Shown piece by piece: positions 20,423 through 30,063 of a stretch of 43,863 nt of DNA. The notes below the pieces were generated by a model that worked only from the letters and a program-made list of their open reading frames with translations, was not told the origin of the DNA and did no database searches. This DNA comes from Prochlorococcus sp. AG-686-O05 (GTDB taxonomy: Bacteria; Cyanobacteriota; Cyanobacteriia; PCC-6307; Cyanobiaceae): assembly GCA_003210235.1 (NCBI GenBank), contig QCVV01000003.1, forward strand, positions 1 through 43,863, in the 5' to 3' direction. Each line of letters starts with the position of its first letter. Positions within the stretch are counted from its first letter, which is position 1. The translations under genes and the position numbers were made by a program.

Positions 20423-21835
20423 GTGTGGAAAGAAATTAATTATAAAGAGGATTCTAATGATCTTTTGATTCCGAATATTAATTACCAAATTAATCCTGCA
20501 GAAATTGAAAGTATTGAAAATAATTCTATTGCTGAAGAAATAGGCTTTGAATCAGGTGATTCAATTATTAGTATTAATGGTAAGAAACCAAGAGACTTGA
20601 TTGATTATCAGATCCTAATTAGTGAAGAAATTTTAGATATATCGGTATTAGATAAAAGTAAGAAGGTCCATAACATTAGTATTGAAAAAGATCAAGATGA
20701 CAATTTAGGTATTAATTTTAAAGATGCATTATTTGACTCAATCAAACAATGTAATAATAAGTGCCCGTTTTGCTTTATAGATCAACAACCAAATGGTAAA
20801 AGAAAAAGTCTTTACGTAAAAGATGATGACTATAGATTAAGTTTTCTGTATGGTTCATATCTAACGCTAACCAATTTAAATAAAGATGACTGGAAGAGAA
20901 TATCTACTCAAAAACTATCACCGCTTTTTATATCAATTCATGCCACTGACCCATATATCCGAGCACAATTATTAAAAAATAAAAAAGCAAGTCAAATTCT
21001 TGATCAAATTGAATGGTTAGAACAAAATTCAATCCAAATACACGGTCAAATAGTTGTGTGTCCAAAGATTAATGACGGTAAGATCTTAGAAAAATCTATT
21101 TATGATCTTGCGAAATTTCATAAAAAAAATTTTAAGACAGTACTGTCAACAGCAATAGTTCCAGTAGGCCTCACAAAGTTTAGACCTGAAAACGATGGCC
21201 TAATAGCAATAAGCAAAGAATATGCAAGAAAAATTATTAAACAAGTGGAAAAAATTCAAACCTCTCTCCAAAAAAGTATTGGTACTCGCTTTTGTTGGCT
21301 TGCCGACGAATGGTACTTAATAGCTGGTTTGAGATTACCAAGCTATAAAACATATGAGAATATGCCCCAAGAATCTAATGGTGTAGGTTCAATAAGAAGT
21401 TTTCTTAAAATATTGGAAACTACAACAAAATCTCTTCCTGAAAAAGTAGATAAAAAAAGAAAAGTCAGTTGGATTGTTGGGAAATTAGTTTACGAAGCAC
21501 TGCTTCCAACAGTGGAAAAACTTAATAAAATTGATGGCCTCACGATTAATCTATATGGATTACCAAGTATTTATTGGGGTCAAGACCAAGTCGTGACAGG
21601 TCTTTTAACTGGTGAAGATCTAATTACTGGACTACAAAATAAAGATCTAGGAGAAAGTATATTCATACCATCAATCATGCTAAAACTTAATAGTGATTTA
21701 TTTTTGGATGACAAAAATATAACTGAAGTTTCAAATAAATTGAAAACTAATATTCACGTTCTTGATGATACAAATGATATTATTAATAATCTAATTGGTA
21801 TATCTAATACTCAAAAAATACTTGATTATGCTTAG
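20423..21835 (+). CDS. PDZ-like/DUF512 radical-SAM-like FeS protein, cyanobacterial (TIGR03279-like); GTG start
   Basis: PDZ-like N-terminus (IESIENNSIAEEIGFESGDSIISINGKKPRDLIDYQ) and CNNKCPFCFIDQQPNGKRKSLYVKDDDYRLSFLYGSYLTLTN. Confidence 0.85.
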   Translation: MWKEINYKEDSNDLLIPNINYQINPAEIESIENNSIAEEIGFESGDSIISINGKKPRDLIDYQILISEEILDISVLDKSKKVHNISIEKDQDDNLGINFKDALFDSIKQCNNKCPFCFIDQQPNGKRKSLYVKDDDYRLSFLYGSYLTLTNLNKDDWKRISTQKLSPLFISIHATDPYIRAQLLKNKKASQILDQIEWLEQNSIQIHGQIVVCPKINDGKILEKSIYDLAKFHKKNFKTVLSTAIVPVGLTKFRPENDGLIAISKEYARKIIKQVEKIQTSLQKSIGTRFCWLADEWYLIAGLRLPSYKTYENMPQESNGVGSIRSFLKILETTTKSLPEKVDKKRKVSWIVGKLVYEALLPTVEKLNKIDGLTINLYGLPSIYWGQDQVVTGLLTGEDLITGLQNKDLGESIFIPSIMLKLNSDLFLDDKNITEVSNKLKTNIHVLDDTNDIINNLIGISNTQKILDYA

Positions 21836-23258
21836 AAAACTTATACATCCTATTTTAGTTTTTCCTCTTTGTTTATACATTATTTCTCAAGAAGCGTTAT
21901 TAAGTAAGCCCAACAATAATATTGAAGAAATCCTAGAAGAAAATGAAACCCAAATATTCCTTAATTATTCAGAAATAAATAATATTACTTTAAAGAATAA
22001 TCAAGAACTTAAAGCATTAGAAAATTTAGTCAATGCAACGACTTTTACTCTTTCTAGCAAAATCGCTAAGAGATATCCCTCATTAGATTTACAAGCCAGT
22101 GGATTACCGAAATATATTGCGGGCAAAAATTATAGTAGCAGCTCAACAACCAGTAAAACTTCCCAATTTTCAGCAAATCCCTCCCTTAACATCAAATTAG
22201 ACTTAATAGATCCTCTAAGAGGGGCTGAAATTAAAATAGCCAGAAATAATTATGCAATAGCAAAAAATAACTATGAGATTAAAAAGAAAGATCTTATACA
22301 AGAATCAAAATCTAGATACCACAAACTACAAAAGTCATATCAGGATATTAAGAACAAGGCATTATCTCTTGATTTATCAATTACTAGTTTAAAAGATGCT
22401 CAGTCAAAATTTGATGCAGGAATAGGCACAAAATTTGAAGTTCTTGAAGCTGATGCACAACTATCAAGAGATAGGCAATCACTAAATGAAAAAAGAATTC
22501 AGAATCAGATTAACAAAATTGCATTAAAAGAAATCCTAAATATCAATGGAGATTTCGCAATTACTCAAAAGCAAGAATTAATAGGTTTCTGGAACCATAA
22601 ATTAAACAAGAATATAACTGAGGGTTTAGCTAAAAGTCTTTCTCTTAAGAATATTAATCTAAAAAAGTCAATCAAAGAAAACCAAGCTAAGAATTATCTG
22701 AATGCTTACAAGCCAAATGTTTATATAAGTAATATATTTACTAGTTCATTTACTAAGGGTGATTCTTTATCTCTCGAAATAGATTCTGAAAAATCTGGTT
22801 CTTCATACACAAATACTGTCAGCTTAAATTTTGGTTGGAATATTTTTGACGGCGGCCAAAACAAAAATTTATATAAATCAAGCAAAGCTGATGCTAAATC
22901 AGAAGATTACTCCTACAAGAATCTTGAAAATGTTTTAAGGAAAAATATTAGTAGTGCTTATTTGAATTTAAAATTAAATGAAGAAAAAATTCTGTCATCT
23001 CTAAAAGAAATCTCTTCCACGAAAGAGTCCTTGAGATTAGCAAGATTAAGATATGAAGTAGGAATATCTACACTTAAAGATGTTCTTATTAGACAAAAAG
23101 AGTTAAGTAATGCTAATTCAAAAAATATTGATGCAATTTATAATTACAATTTAAATTTAGATGAATTAGAGAGATTGACTTTTCTTGAAATAAGTAATAT
23201 TTGTAATGAGAATGATAGTTTCATCAAAAATAACGTTCAATCTATTTGCAATATCTGA
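21828..23258 (+). CDS. TolC-like outer membrane efflux protein (probable ATG at 21828)
   Basis: Signal-like MLRKLIHPILVFPLCLYII; long helical repeats; QSKFDAGIGTKFEVLEADAQLSRDRQ and LRLARLRYEVGISTLKDVLIRQKEL, the two OEP repeats. Confidence 0.85.
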   Translation: MLRKLIHPILVFPLCLYIISQEALLSKPNNNIEEILEENETQIFLNYSEINNITLKNNQELKALENLVNATTFTLSSKIAKRYPSLDLQASGLPKYIAGKNYSSSSTTSKTSQFSANPSLNIKLDLIDPLRGAEIKIARNNYAIAKNNYEIKKKDLIQESKSRYHKLQKSYQDIKNKALSLDLSITSLKDAQSKFDAGIGTKFEVLEADAQLSRDRQSLNEKRIQNQINKIALKEILNINGDFAITQKQELIGFWNHKLNKNITEGLAKSLSLKNINLKKSIKENQAKNYLNAYKPNVYISNIFTSSFTKGDSLSLEIDSEKSGSSYTNTVSLNFGWNIFDGGQNKNLYKSSKADAKSEDYSYKNLENVLRKNISSAYLNLKLNEEKILSSLKEISSTKESLRLARLRYEVGISTLKDVLIRQKELSNANSKNIDAIYNYNLNLDELERLTFLEISNICNENDSFIKNNVQSICNI

Positions 23259-23260
23259 AT

Positions 23261-24058
23261 ATGAATAAAAATAATTTAACCAGTCAACAGTTAAAAGATT
23301 TAGATTCTTTATTTGAATTGGTTAGTGATCGCCAATTACAAGACTTTGGAAACATCAGTGCTAGCAACAAGTCAGACGGTTCATTAATTACAAGTTGTGA
23401 TTTATGGAGCGATAAAACAATTGTAGAGGCTCTATCTATAATTGCTCCACACGAAGGGGTTCTTAGTGAAGAGGGAGGAAAGATAGTTCCTAATACAAAT
23501 GCTTATTGGATAGTAGATCCTCTTGATGGGACCACAAATTTTGCTGCAGGAATTCCATATTGGTCTATTTCGGTAGCTAGATTTGTAGATGGTGCCCCTC
23601 AATCTTCCTTTTTAATCATTCCTACATTAAAGAAAAAATTTGTAGCAATCAAAGGAGAAGGTGTTTGGCTTAATAACAAGAAAATTGAAATTAATAATAA
23701 TCAAAAAAGTGAATGCGTATCCTTATGCAGTAGATCTATTAAAATTTTACAAAAAAATCCTAGTTCTATATTTCCTGGGAAAATAAGACTTCTTGGTGTA
23801 TCTAGTTTAAATTTAACAAGCGTTGCAATGGGACAAACTTTTGGAGCTATAGAATCAACTCCTAAAATATGGGACATTGCAGCAGCATGGCTATTACTTG
23901 AGGAGCTAAATTGTTCAATTGAATGGCTAGAAATGAACCCTATGCATTTAACTGCGGAACAAGATTTACAAGATACTAATTTTCCTTTAATTGCTTCTAG
24001 GACAAAAGAAAAAATGAAAGTCTTAAGACCATGGGGTAATTTATTAGTGGAAAAATAG
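23261..24058 (+). CDS. inositol monophosphatase family protein
   Basis: SDGSLITSCDLWSD; LSEEGG; WIVDPLDGTTNFAAGIPYWSIS; WDIAAAWLLLEE. Confidence 0.9.
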   Translation: MNKNNLTSQQLKDLDSLFELVSDRQLQDFGNISASNKSDGSLITSCDLWSDKTIVEALSIIAPHEGVLSEEGGKIVPNTNAYWIVDPLDGTTNFAAGIPYWSISVARFVDGAPQSSFLIIPTLKKKFVAIKGEGVWLNNKKIEINNNQKSECVSLCSRSIKILQKNPSSIFPGKIRLLGVSSLNLTSVAMGQTFGAIESTPKIWDIAAAWLLLEELNCSIEWLEMNPMHLTAEQDLQDTNFPLIASRTKEKMKVLRPWGNLLVEK

Positions 24059-24131
24059 TTGCATTATAAATATATAAAGGACTTGAAAAATATGACTATT
24101 AGATAGAATAAATAAGATTTGGGATAAGTAT

Positions 24132-25058
24132 TTGAAGAGAATTAATATGCAGCGCAGTACAACATGGATTATTAAAAGTTTATGGGGAGCTTGTGAAAGA
24201 TGGAGTAAATCGGATTGTATTGATTTAAGCGCTGCTTTTGCCTATTACACTCTTCAGTCATTCTTTCCAATACTACTTATTTCTCTTTCAATAGCTTCCT
24301 GGTTTCTAGGAAAGCAAGAAGGTTTAGATCAACAAATAATATCTGTTGCTGCTCAAATTTTACCTCCATCGGTGGTTGAATTAGTTGAAACAACATTATT
24401 CAAATTAATTGACCAAGGCTTTGGAGCCGGTATTTTAGGAGCTATGTTTTTACTATTTACTGCTGGCAACGCTTACTTATCACTTCAAAGAGGTTCAGAT
24501 AGGCTGTGGGAAGACGAGCTCCCTTCGAGAAGAATTAACTCTGCCTGGCAAGAGCAAGCATCAAAATTTCTTAGGAACAGAATTGAAGCTTTCTTAATAG
24601 TATTTTTTATAGGTTTCTTAATGGTGTTAGATCAAATCAGTGCAAATTTAAGAATGATTCCAACTACTGTTTTAGAAAATATATCAAATTCTAGTAATTA
24701 TTTTTCTGAATTCATTATAAAATTACCACTCTTACAAGTTGGTCAATTTGCCTTCCCACTAGTGGGGTTTTCATTGATGGCTTTATTACTTCAAGCACTA
24801 TTGCCGAGTAGAAAAGTTCCTTTAAGACCACTAATACCTGGTTCAATTCTGATCGGAATTGGACTAACTACGCTTAACTTAGCAGTAAGTAAAAGTATTC
24901 TGTCCCTTGGAGTAAGATTTCAAGCATATGGTTTTATTGGAGGTTTTTTAGTCCTAACTTTATGGGTTTGGCTATTAGGCGTTATTTTATATTTTGGACA
25001 ATGTTGGAGTGTTGTTATAGCTAGTATGTCTTTAACAAGCAGGAGAAGAAAAAATTAA
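24132..25058 (+). CDS. YihY/BrkB family membrane protein (ATG at about 24147 likely)
   Basis: LSAAFAYYTLQSFFPILLISLSIASWFLG...YGFIGGFLVLTLWVWLLGVILYFGQCW. Confidence 0.88.
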   Translation: MKRINMQRSTTWIIKSLWGACERWSKSDCIDLSAAFAYYTLQSFFPILLISLSIASWFLGKQEGLDQQIISVAAQILPPSVVELVETTLFKLIDQGFGAGILGAMFLLFTAGNAYLSLQRGSDRLWEDELPSRRINSAWQEQASKFLRNRIEAFLIVFFIGFLMVLDQISANLRMIPTTVLENISNSSNYFSEFIIKLPLLQVGQFAFPLVGFSLMALLLQALLPSRKVPLRPLIPGSILIGIGLTTLNLAVSKSILSLGVRFQAYGFIGGFLVLTLWVWLLGVILYFGQCWSVVIASMSLTSRRRKN

Positions 25059-25090
25059 TTCTAAAAGAATGACCTCTTTCCTTTTCTAAA

Positions 25091-25417
25091 ATGAATAAAA
25101 GTTTTATTATCTATTCTTTAATCTTTTTATTATTAATTGCTCTTTTTGGATTTAACTTTTTTTTAAGTCTTATAGGAAATCTATTATTACTTGTATTTTT
25201 AGTTCCTCTTTTAATATTTTTGATTTTACTGATAAGTTTTAATTCCCTAAAGTCAAAAGTAAATACTTGTAATCAATGTGGCACTATATCTTTAGGAGTT
25301 AATAATACCTGCATGAATTGTGGTGCGGATTTAGAAGATATAAATCCTAAAAGCTATGAAAATTTTAAAAAACCAGGTGAAACTACAATTGAAGTAAAAG
25401 CAGAAGAAATCAAATGA
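25091..25417 (+). CDS. small membrane protein with C-terminal zinc ribbon
   Basis: N-terminal TM pair; CNQCGTISLGVNNTCMNCGADL (CxxC-x10-CxxC). Confidence 0.72.
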   Translation: MNKSFIIYSLIFLLLIALFGFNFFLSLIGNLLLLVFLVPLLIFLILLISFNSLKSKVNTCNQCGTISLGVNNTCMNCGADLEDINPKSYENFKKPGETTIEVKAEEIK

Positions 25418-25445
25418 GGATAATTAGATACTTCTTATAAAAGAT

Positions 25446-25592
25446 TTAACCAATCCCAATTTGTCTTAAAATACTTTGTCCAGTAATTAATTCTGTACCT
25501 AAACCTATCAATATTCCCATCATTGCCATTCTTCCATTCCAAGTTTCGGCAAAGTTGACAAAACCAAATCTTGGTTGATTATCTTCATTCAT
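25446..25592 (-). CDS. hli: high-light-inducible (Hli) chlorophyll-binding-like protein, 48 aa
   Basis: Own translation, absent from the ORF track: MNEDNQPRFGFVNFAETWNGRMAMMGILIGLGTELITGQSILRQIGIG*; ExxNGRxAMMG motif. Confidence 0.9.
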   Translation of the reverse strand: MNEDNQPRFGFVNFAETWNGRMAMMGILIGLGTELITGQSILRQIGIG

Positions 25593-25661
25593 AATAGATT
25601 AGTAATTATCTTGAAATATCTTAGCGTTTGAAGGTTGGATTTATGGAAAATAATTAATGAT

Positions 25662-26045
25662 TTATCTAACATGTCTTAATCCATCGACGGGCTTGTATTC
25701 GTCTCCAGTTAATTCTTCATATATTATCGCAGGTAATCCAGTCTCAAACATAGTTTGAAGTGCTTCTTTGAGCATTGGATTCCAACCTCCCGTACTAACT
25801 TTGCCATGTCTTACAGTCCAATCCCACGTACCTTGAAGATCTCTTGGCATTCTGCCTTCTCTATCTCTTCTGGCAACTAAATCAAGAGACTCAACTATTC
25901 CAACTATTACTGGATTTTTGCCGTAAGAAGGAGTTAAACTCAATTCAAGTCTAACAGGATCTTCTTTAACCATTTTAAGACGAAATCTAGGCGGTAACTT
26001 CAAAGTTCTAATTACTCCTGAGACAATCTTTGTTCTTAATTCCAA
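25662..26045 (-). CDS. conserved hypothetical protein
   Basis: Intact 127-aa ORF, non-repetitive, well-composed protein; no family recognised. Confidence 0.65.
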   Translation of the reverse strand: MELRTKIVSGVIRTLKLPPRFRLKMVKEDPVRLELSLTPSYGKNPVIVGIVESLDLVARRDREGRMPRDLQGTWDWTVRHGKVSTGGWNPMLKEALQTMFETGLPAIIYEELTGDEYKPVDGLRHVR

Positions 26046-26076
26046 TTTTTTGACCTTATAAATTTATCAAATGAAT

Positions 26077-26340
26077 TTAATCAGTTGTAGATCCTTTTTC
26101 TTCGAGAGTTGAATCCGTATCATTAGAAAATCTAACTGTAAGTAATTCTTCTTGAGTTATATTTCCGGATTTATCAAGAAGTTCAGGATGAATAGTATAT
26201 TTTTTTTGTCGGATATTTGTATTGAAAGGTCTATTTGGTTGCTTATCAAGTATCCCCCAACCATTTGACATTACTTTAAATGCCTTCCAAACTAGATAAG
26301 TGAGGGCAGCTGAATAGATAATTGGAAATAAGAAAGACAT
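26077..26340 (-). CDS. DUF2973-type small membrane protein
   Basis: TM N-terminus then KKYTIHPELLDKSGNITQEELLTVRF. Confidence 0.78.
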   Translation of the reverse strand: MSFLFPIIYSAALTYLVWKAFKVMSNGWGILDKQPNRPFNTNIRQKKYTIHPELLDKSGNITQEELLTVRFSNDTDSTLEEKGSTTD

Positions 26341-26475
26341 TGATTTATTAATTTATTATACTTAAAGTCTATAATAGCTCGAAAAAATTAATTTTAGCTA
26401 ATTTGAAGAAACAAATTTCCCTATTTGCCACATAATTTCAGCGATTTATATATTTACCACTAACATATTTAATAA

Positions 26476-27636
26476 ATGAATGTTCGAATGTTTTTAAAGG
26501 CAATATTTCAAACAAAATTTTTAAAATTATCTTTTAAAAGATTATTTTTTCTATTCTATATATCACTAGGCCTATTTAATAAATCAAATGTAATATCTCA
26601 ACCGATAATAAATCAAAATCTTGATGAAGAATCTAAAATTTCAAAAAGATCTTTCATAACAAAAGCAGTTAACAAAACAGGGGCTTCGGTTGTTACTATT
26701 GACACTCAACGATTTGTTAAAAATAATCAATTGTCTAGAGATTCAAGAATTTTATTAGATCCATATTTTGAAAGATTCTTTGGCTTACAATTACCTCCCG
26801 AAAATCGCCCACAGATAGAACAGAGTCAGGGTAGCGGTTTTATATTCGGTGATGGTCTCGTAATGACAAATGCTCATGTTGTTAATGGATCTGAAAAGTT
26901 AATAGTTGGCTTATCTAATGGATCAAAATACAAAGGGAAGTTAATAGGACTTGATTTACTTACTGATCTAGCTGTTATTAAGCTTAAAGGTAAAGGGCCT
27001 TGGCCAAAAGCAATATTAGGTGACTCGACATCAATAGAAGTTGGTGATTGGGCCATAGCTGTTGGCAATCCTTATGGATTAGAAAATACCGTTACTCTGG
27101 GAATAATTAGTAACTTAAATAGAAATGTCTCACAACTAGGAATATATGATAAAAAGTTTGAGTTAATTCAGACAGACGCTGCAATAAACCCTGGCAATTC
27201 TGGGGGGCCATTATTAAATAGTAAGGGAGAAGTAATTGGAATTAATACTCTTATAAGATCAGGTCCTGGGGCAGGCTTAAGTTTTGCAATCCCAATAAAT
27301 AAAGCTAAAAATATCGCTTCGCAACTTATAAAGAATGGAAAAGTAATGCATCCCATGATTGGAATCAATTTAATAGACGAAAATTACTTTGAAACAAATA
27401 AAAGTATTGTAAAAGTAGGATACGTTGTCCCAAATAGCCCTGCTGCAAAAAGCGGAATATTAATTAATGACATAATCCTAAAAGTGGGCAAAACAAATAT
27501 TAATAGTTCTTCAGATGTAATCAATGAAATAAGTAACAACGGAATTAATAAATTTATAAACATAACATTAAAAAGAAAAAATAAAATTATTAAATTAAAT
27601 GTTAAACCGACTGATATAACTAATTTATCAAAATAA
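26476..27636 (+). CDS. HhoA/HtrA (DegP-type) serine protease with PDZ domain
   Basis: GSGFIFGDGLVMTNAHVVNG (His), LTDLAVIKL (Asp), QTDAAINPGNSGGPLLNSKGEVIGIN (Ser); C-terminal PDZ. Confidence 0.92.
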   Translation: MNVRMFLKAIFQTKFLKLSFKRLFFLFYISLGLFNKSNVISQPIINQNLDEESKISKRSFITKAVNKTGASVVTIDTQRFVKNNQLSRDSRILLDPYFERFFGLQLPPENRPQIEQSQGSGFIFGDGLVMTNAHVVNGSEKLIVGLSNGSKYKGKLIGLDLLTDLAVIKLKGKGPWPKAILGDSTSIEVGDWAIAVGNPYGLENTVTLGIISNLNRNVSQLGIYDKKFELIQTDAAINPGNSGGPLLNSKGEVIGINTLIRSGPGAGLSFAIPINKAKNIASQLIKNGKVMHPMIGINLIDENYFETNKSIVKVGYVVPNSPAAKSGILINDIILKVGKTNINSSSDVINEISNNGINKFINITLKRKNKIIKLNVKPTDITNLSK

Positions 27637-27643
27637 TAAATTT

Positions 27644-27787
27644 TTAACTTTCAACATCTCTAAGTATTTCTACACATTGAGAGATACAAATACCATCAGA
27701 AATATCACACTTAGAAATACACTCAAAATAACTTTCTACTGGATCAGCAGTAACATAATTACTGTCTTTTAAATCATACTTTTTCAT
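27644..27787 (-). CDS. 47-aa protein with paired CX3C motifs
   Basis: Own translation, absent from the ORF track: MKKYDLKDSNYVTADPVESYFECISKCDISDGICISQCVEILRDVES*. Confidence 0.6.
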   Translation of the reverse strand: MKKYDLKDSNYVTADPVESYFECISKCDISDGICISQCVEILRDVES

Positions 27788-27953
27788 AAGTATTTTAAAT
27801 AAAACAAATACGTAATTATTAGATTAATCAAAAGCATTTAGTCTGTAAAGATAAATAAGTGATCTTGCCTAGAGGATTGTAAAGTTTTCTAAAAACTATT
27901 CTTCAAAACTTAAAAAAATAAGAATCAAATACTTAATCGATAAGTAAAAATGA

Positions 27954-29576
27954 CTATTTTACACTTCTTTTCTTCTCTAAAAAATATTCATAATTACCAT
28001 TAAAAGATAATAATTTAGATTCTTTAATTTCAATAATTCTATTTGCAACTTTAGAAATAAAATATCTATCATGCGAAATAATAAATACTGTGCCCTGATA
28101 ATTATTTATTGCAAGTTCTAGATTCTCTTTCGATTGTAAATCTAAATGGTTTGTAGGTTCATCAAGAAGTAAAAAATTGCTTGGATCCATTATCATCAAA
28201 GCCAATGCTAATCTAGCTTTTTCGCCACCACTAAGTTGTTGAACATATTTAAAAACAGCGTTATTATGAAATCCAAAACCTCCTAAGAATGTCCTTACTT
28301 TTTGTTGAGACCAATCTGATGCTTTTGAATATATTAAATCAATAACCTGTTTTTCAACAGCAAGGGCTGCAGCCTGATTTTGCTCATAATAACTTGTAAT
28401 TATATTATGTTTACCTAAATTAACTTCTCCTATTTCAGGTTCTATTTTTTTCATAATCAACTTCAACAAAGTAGATTTACCACATCCATTAGGACCTAAA
28501 ATTGCTATTTTTTCTCCCGCAGAAACCTTTAAATTTATATCAAACAATAGTATTTTCTCTTCAAAACTATGAGATAAATTCTTAATTTGAAGAACTGTTT
28601 TACCAGAACGAGGACACTCAGGAAAATTAAAAGAAGGACTTTTTAGTCTTGAAATAGGTGCATCAACTTTCACAATCTTTTTTAATTGCTTCTCCCTACT
28701 TTTAGCCTGGGTACTCCTTGTAGCACTAGCTCGAAATCTTTCAATATACTTTCTTTGTGTTTCGATCTCTTTTTGCTGCAACTCAAAAGCTTTACTTTGA
28801 GATGCTTCATTTAACGACTTTTGTTCAACAAAAAAAGAATAATTCCCATTATATGTTTCAGAAATTCCTCTTTCTATAAAAATAATCTTTTTACATAATT
28901 TATCTAAGAAATATCGATCATGGCTAATTAATATGATTGCTATTTTTAAAGAGATTAAATATTCTTCTAGCCAAAAAATTGTTTCCAAATCTAAATGATT
29001 AGTAGGCTCATCGAGCAAAAGTAAATCAGGTTTTTGCAAAATAATTTTCCCAAGAGCTACTTTCATTTGCCAACCCCCTGAAAAATTACCTACTAATTTA
29101 TCTGCATCTTCTTGAGAAAACCCTAGTTTTGGCAGTATCTTCTCTACTTCTGCCTGCATTTGATAGCCGCCTAAAACTTCAAACTTTTCTTGAAATTTGG
29201 CTAGTTGATTTACAAGATGGTCAAGTTTTTCAGAGTCTTTATTAAATTCTAAAAATTTCATTTCATTTTCAATCTCTAGAAGTTTATTTGAAACTACTTG
29301 AATATCTTTAAAAGAACCTTCCAATTCTTCTCTGACTGTTCGATTTAAATTACAATCCAGTTCCTGTTTTAAGTGTGAAATTTTGGGATTTCCTTCTTTA
29401 AGAACAAGTCCACTTGTTTGATCCTCCTCTCCAATTAAGATTTTAAACTGAGTCGATTTACCTGCTCCATTGGAACCAACTAAGCCTATCTTTTCTCCCT
29501 TCCTAATTTCCCAATTAATATTTTTTAGAACAACATCAGTAGAGTAAATTTTGCTTACATTATCAAATCTAATCAC
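27954..29576 (-). CDS. ABC-F family ATPase
   Basis: Two ABC domains (GSNGAGKSTQFKIL / GPNGCGKSTLLKLI), two signatures (NFSGGWQMKVALG / QLSGGEKARLALA), no TM; linker. Confidence 0.92.
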   Translation of the reverse strand: MIRFDNVSKIYSTDVVLKNINWEIRKGEKIGLVGSNGAGKSTQFKILIGEEDQTSGLVLKEGNPKISHLKQELDCNLNRTVREELEGSFKDIQVVSNKLLEIENEMKFLEFNKDSEKLDHLVNQLAKFQEKFEVLGGYQMQAEVEKILPKLGFSQEDADKLVGNFSGGWQMKVALGKIILQKPDLLLLDEPTNHLDLETIFWLEEYLISLKIAIILISHDRYFLDKLCKKIIFIERGISETYNGNYSFFVEQKSLNEASQSKAFELQQKEIETQRKYIERFRASATRSTQAKSREKQLKKIVKVDAPISRLKSPSFNFPECPRSGKTVLQIKNLSHSFEEKILLFDINLKVSAGEKIAILGPNGCGKSTLLKLIMKKIEPEIGEVNLGKHNIITSYYEQNQAAALAVEKQVIDLIYSKASDWSQQKVRTFLGGFGFHNNAVFKYVQQLSGGEKARLALALMIMDPSNFLLLDEPTNHLDLQSKENLELAINNYQGTVFIISHDRYFISKVANRIIEIKESKLLSFNGNYEYFLEKKRSVK

Positions 29577-29647
29577 TTTAAAAAAATTGAATTTACGAAC
29601 TTAGAGACTTTTTACCAAAAAAAATATTTGTGGAATAAAATTGTGAT

Positions 29648-29830
29648 ATGAAAAGAATAGAACAAATCGTAGTAATTTTCATAGCTGCGGCATTAGCAAT
29701 TCCAAGTTATTGGTTTTTTTGGACATTGGCTGGTGGTGGCGGTTACAACAGAAGAATAACACCTGCAACCAAAAAAGGAACTACTCAAAACCTTTTACTA
29801 AAGACCACCTCGAGCCTTAATCAACCATAA
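29648..29830 (+). CDS. 60-aa single-TM protein with GGGGYNRR motif
   Basis: Intact ORF: IEQIVVIFIAAALAIPSYWFFWTLAGGGGYNRRITPATKK. Confidence 0.6.
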   Translation: MKRIEQIVVIFIAAALAIPSYWFFWTLAGGGGYNRRITPATKKGTTQNLLLKTTSSLNQP

Positions 29831-30028
29831 CTTAGTTGCTTCATCATCCACAGTCGACAAATACTCGATAACCTCTTCTTTAGTAACCTGTATATCTAAT
29901 TCTCTTCCAATCTCGCAAATTTTTTCAAGAGCTGATTTTGGATTGTTAAGAGCCATCAAAAATAAACTTTGTTTTTTTTTAGAATCATTAGCTATAAAAT
30001 TGTAGAGTTTTTCAACATTACTAATCAT
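29798..30028 (-). CDS. Nif11-like small protein, 76 aa
   Basis: NVEKLYNFIANDSKKKQSLFLMALNNPKSALEKICEIGRELDIQVTKEEVIEYL; terminates ...KARGGL*. Confidence 0.55.
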   Translation of the reverse strand: MISNVEKLYNFIANDSKKKQSLFLMALNNPKSALEKICEIGRELDIQVTKEEVIEYLSTVDDEATKLWLIKARGGL

Positions 30029-30063
30029 CAGTTTCCATTAATTCATATCAATAGACTATTCCC

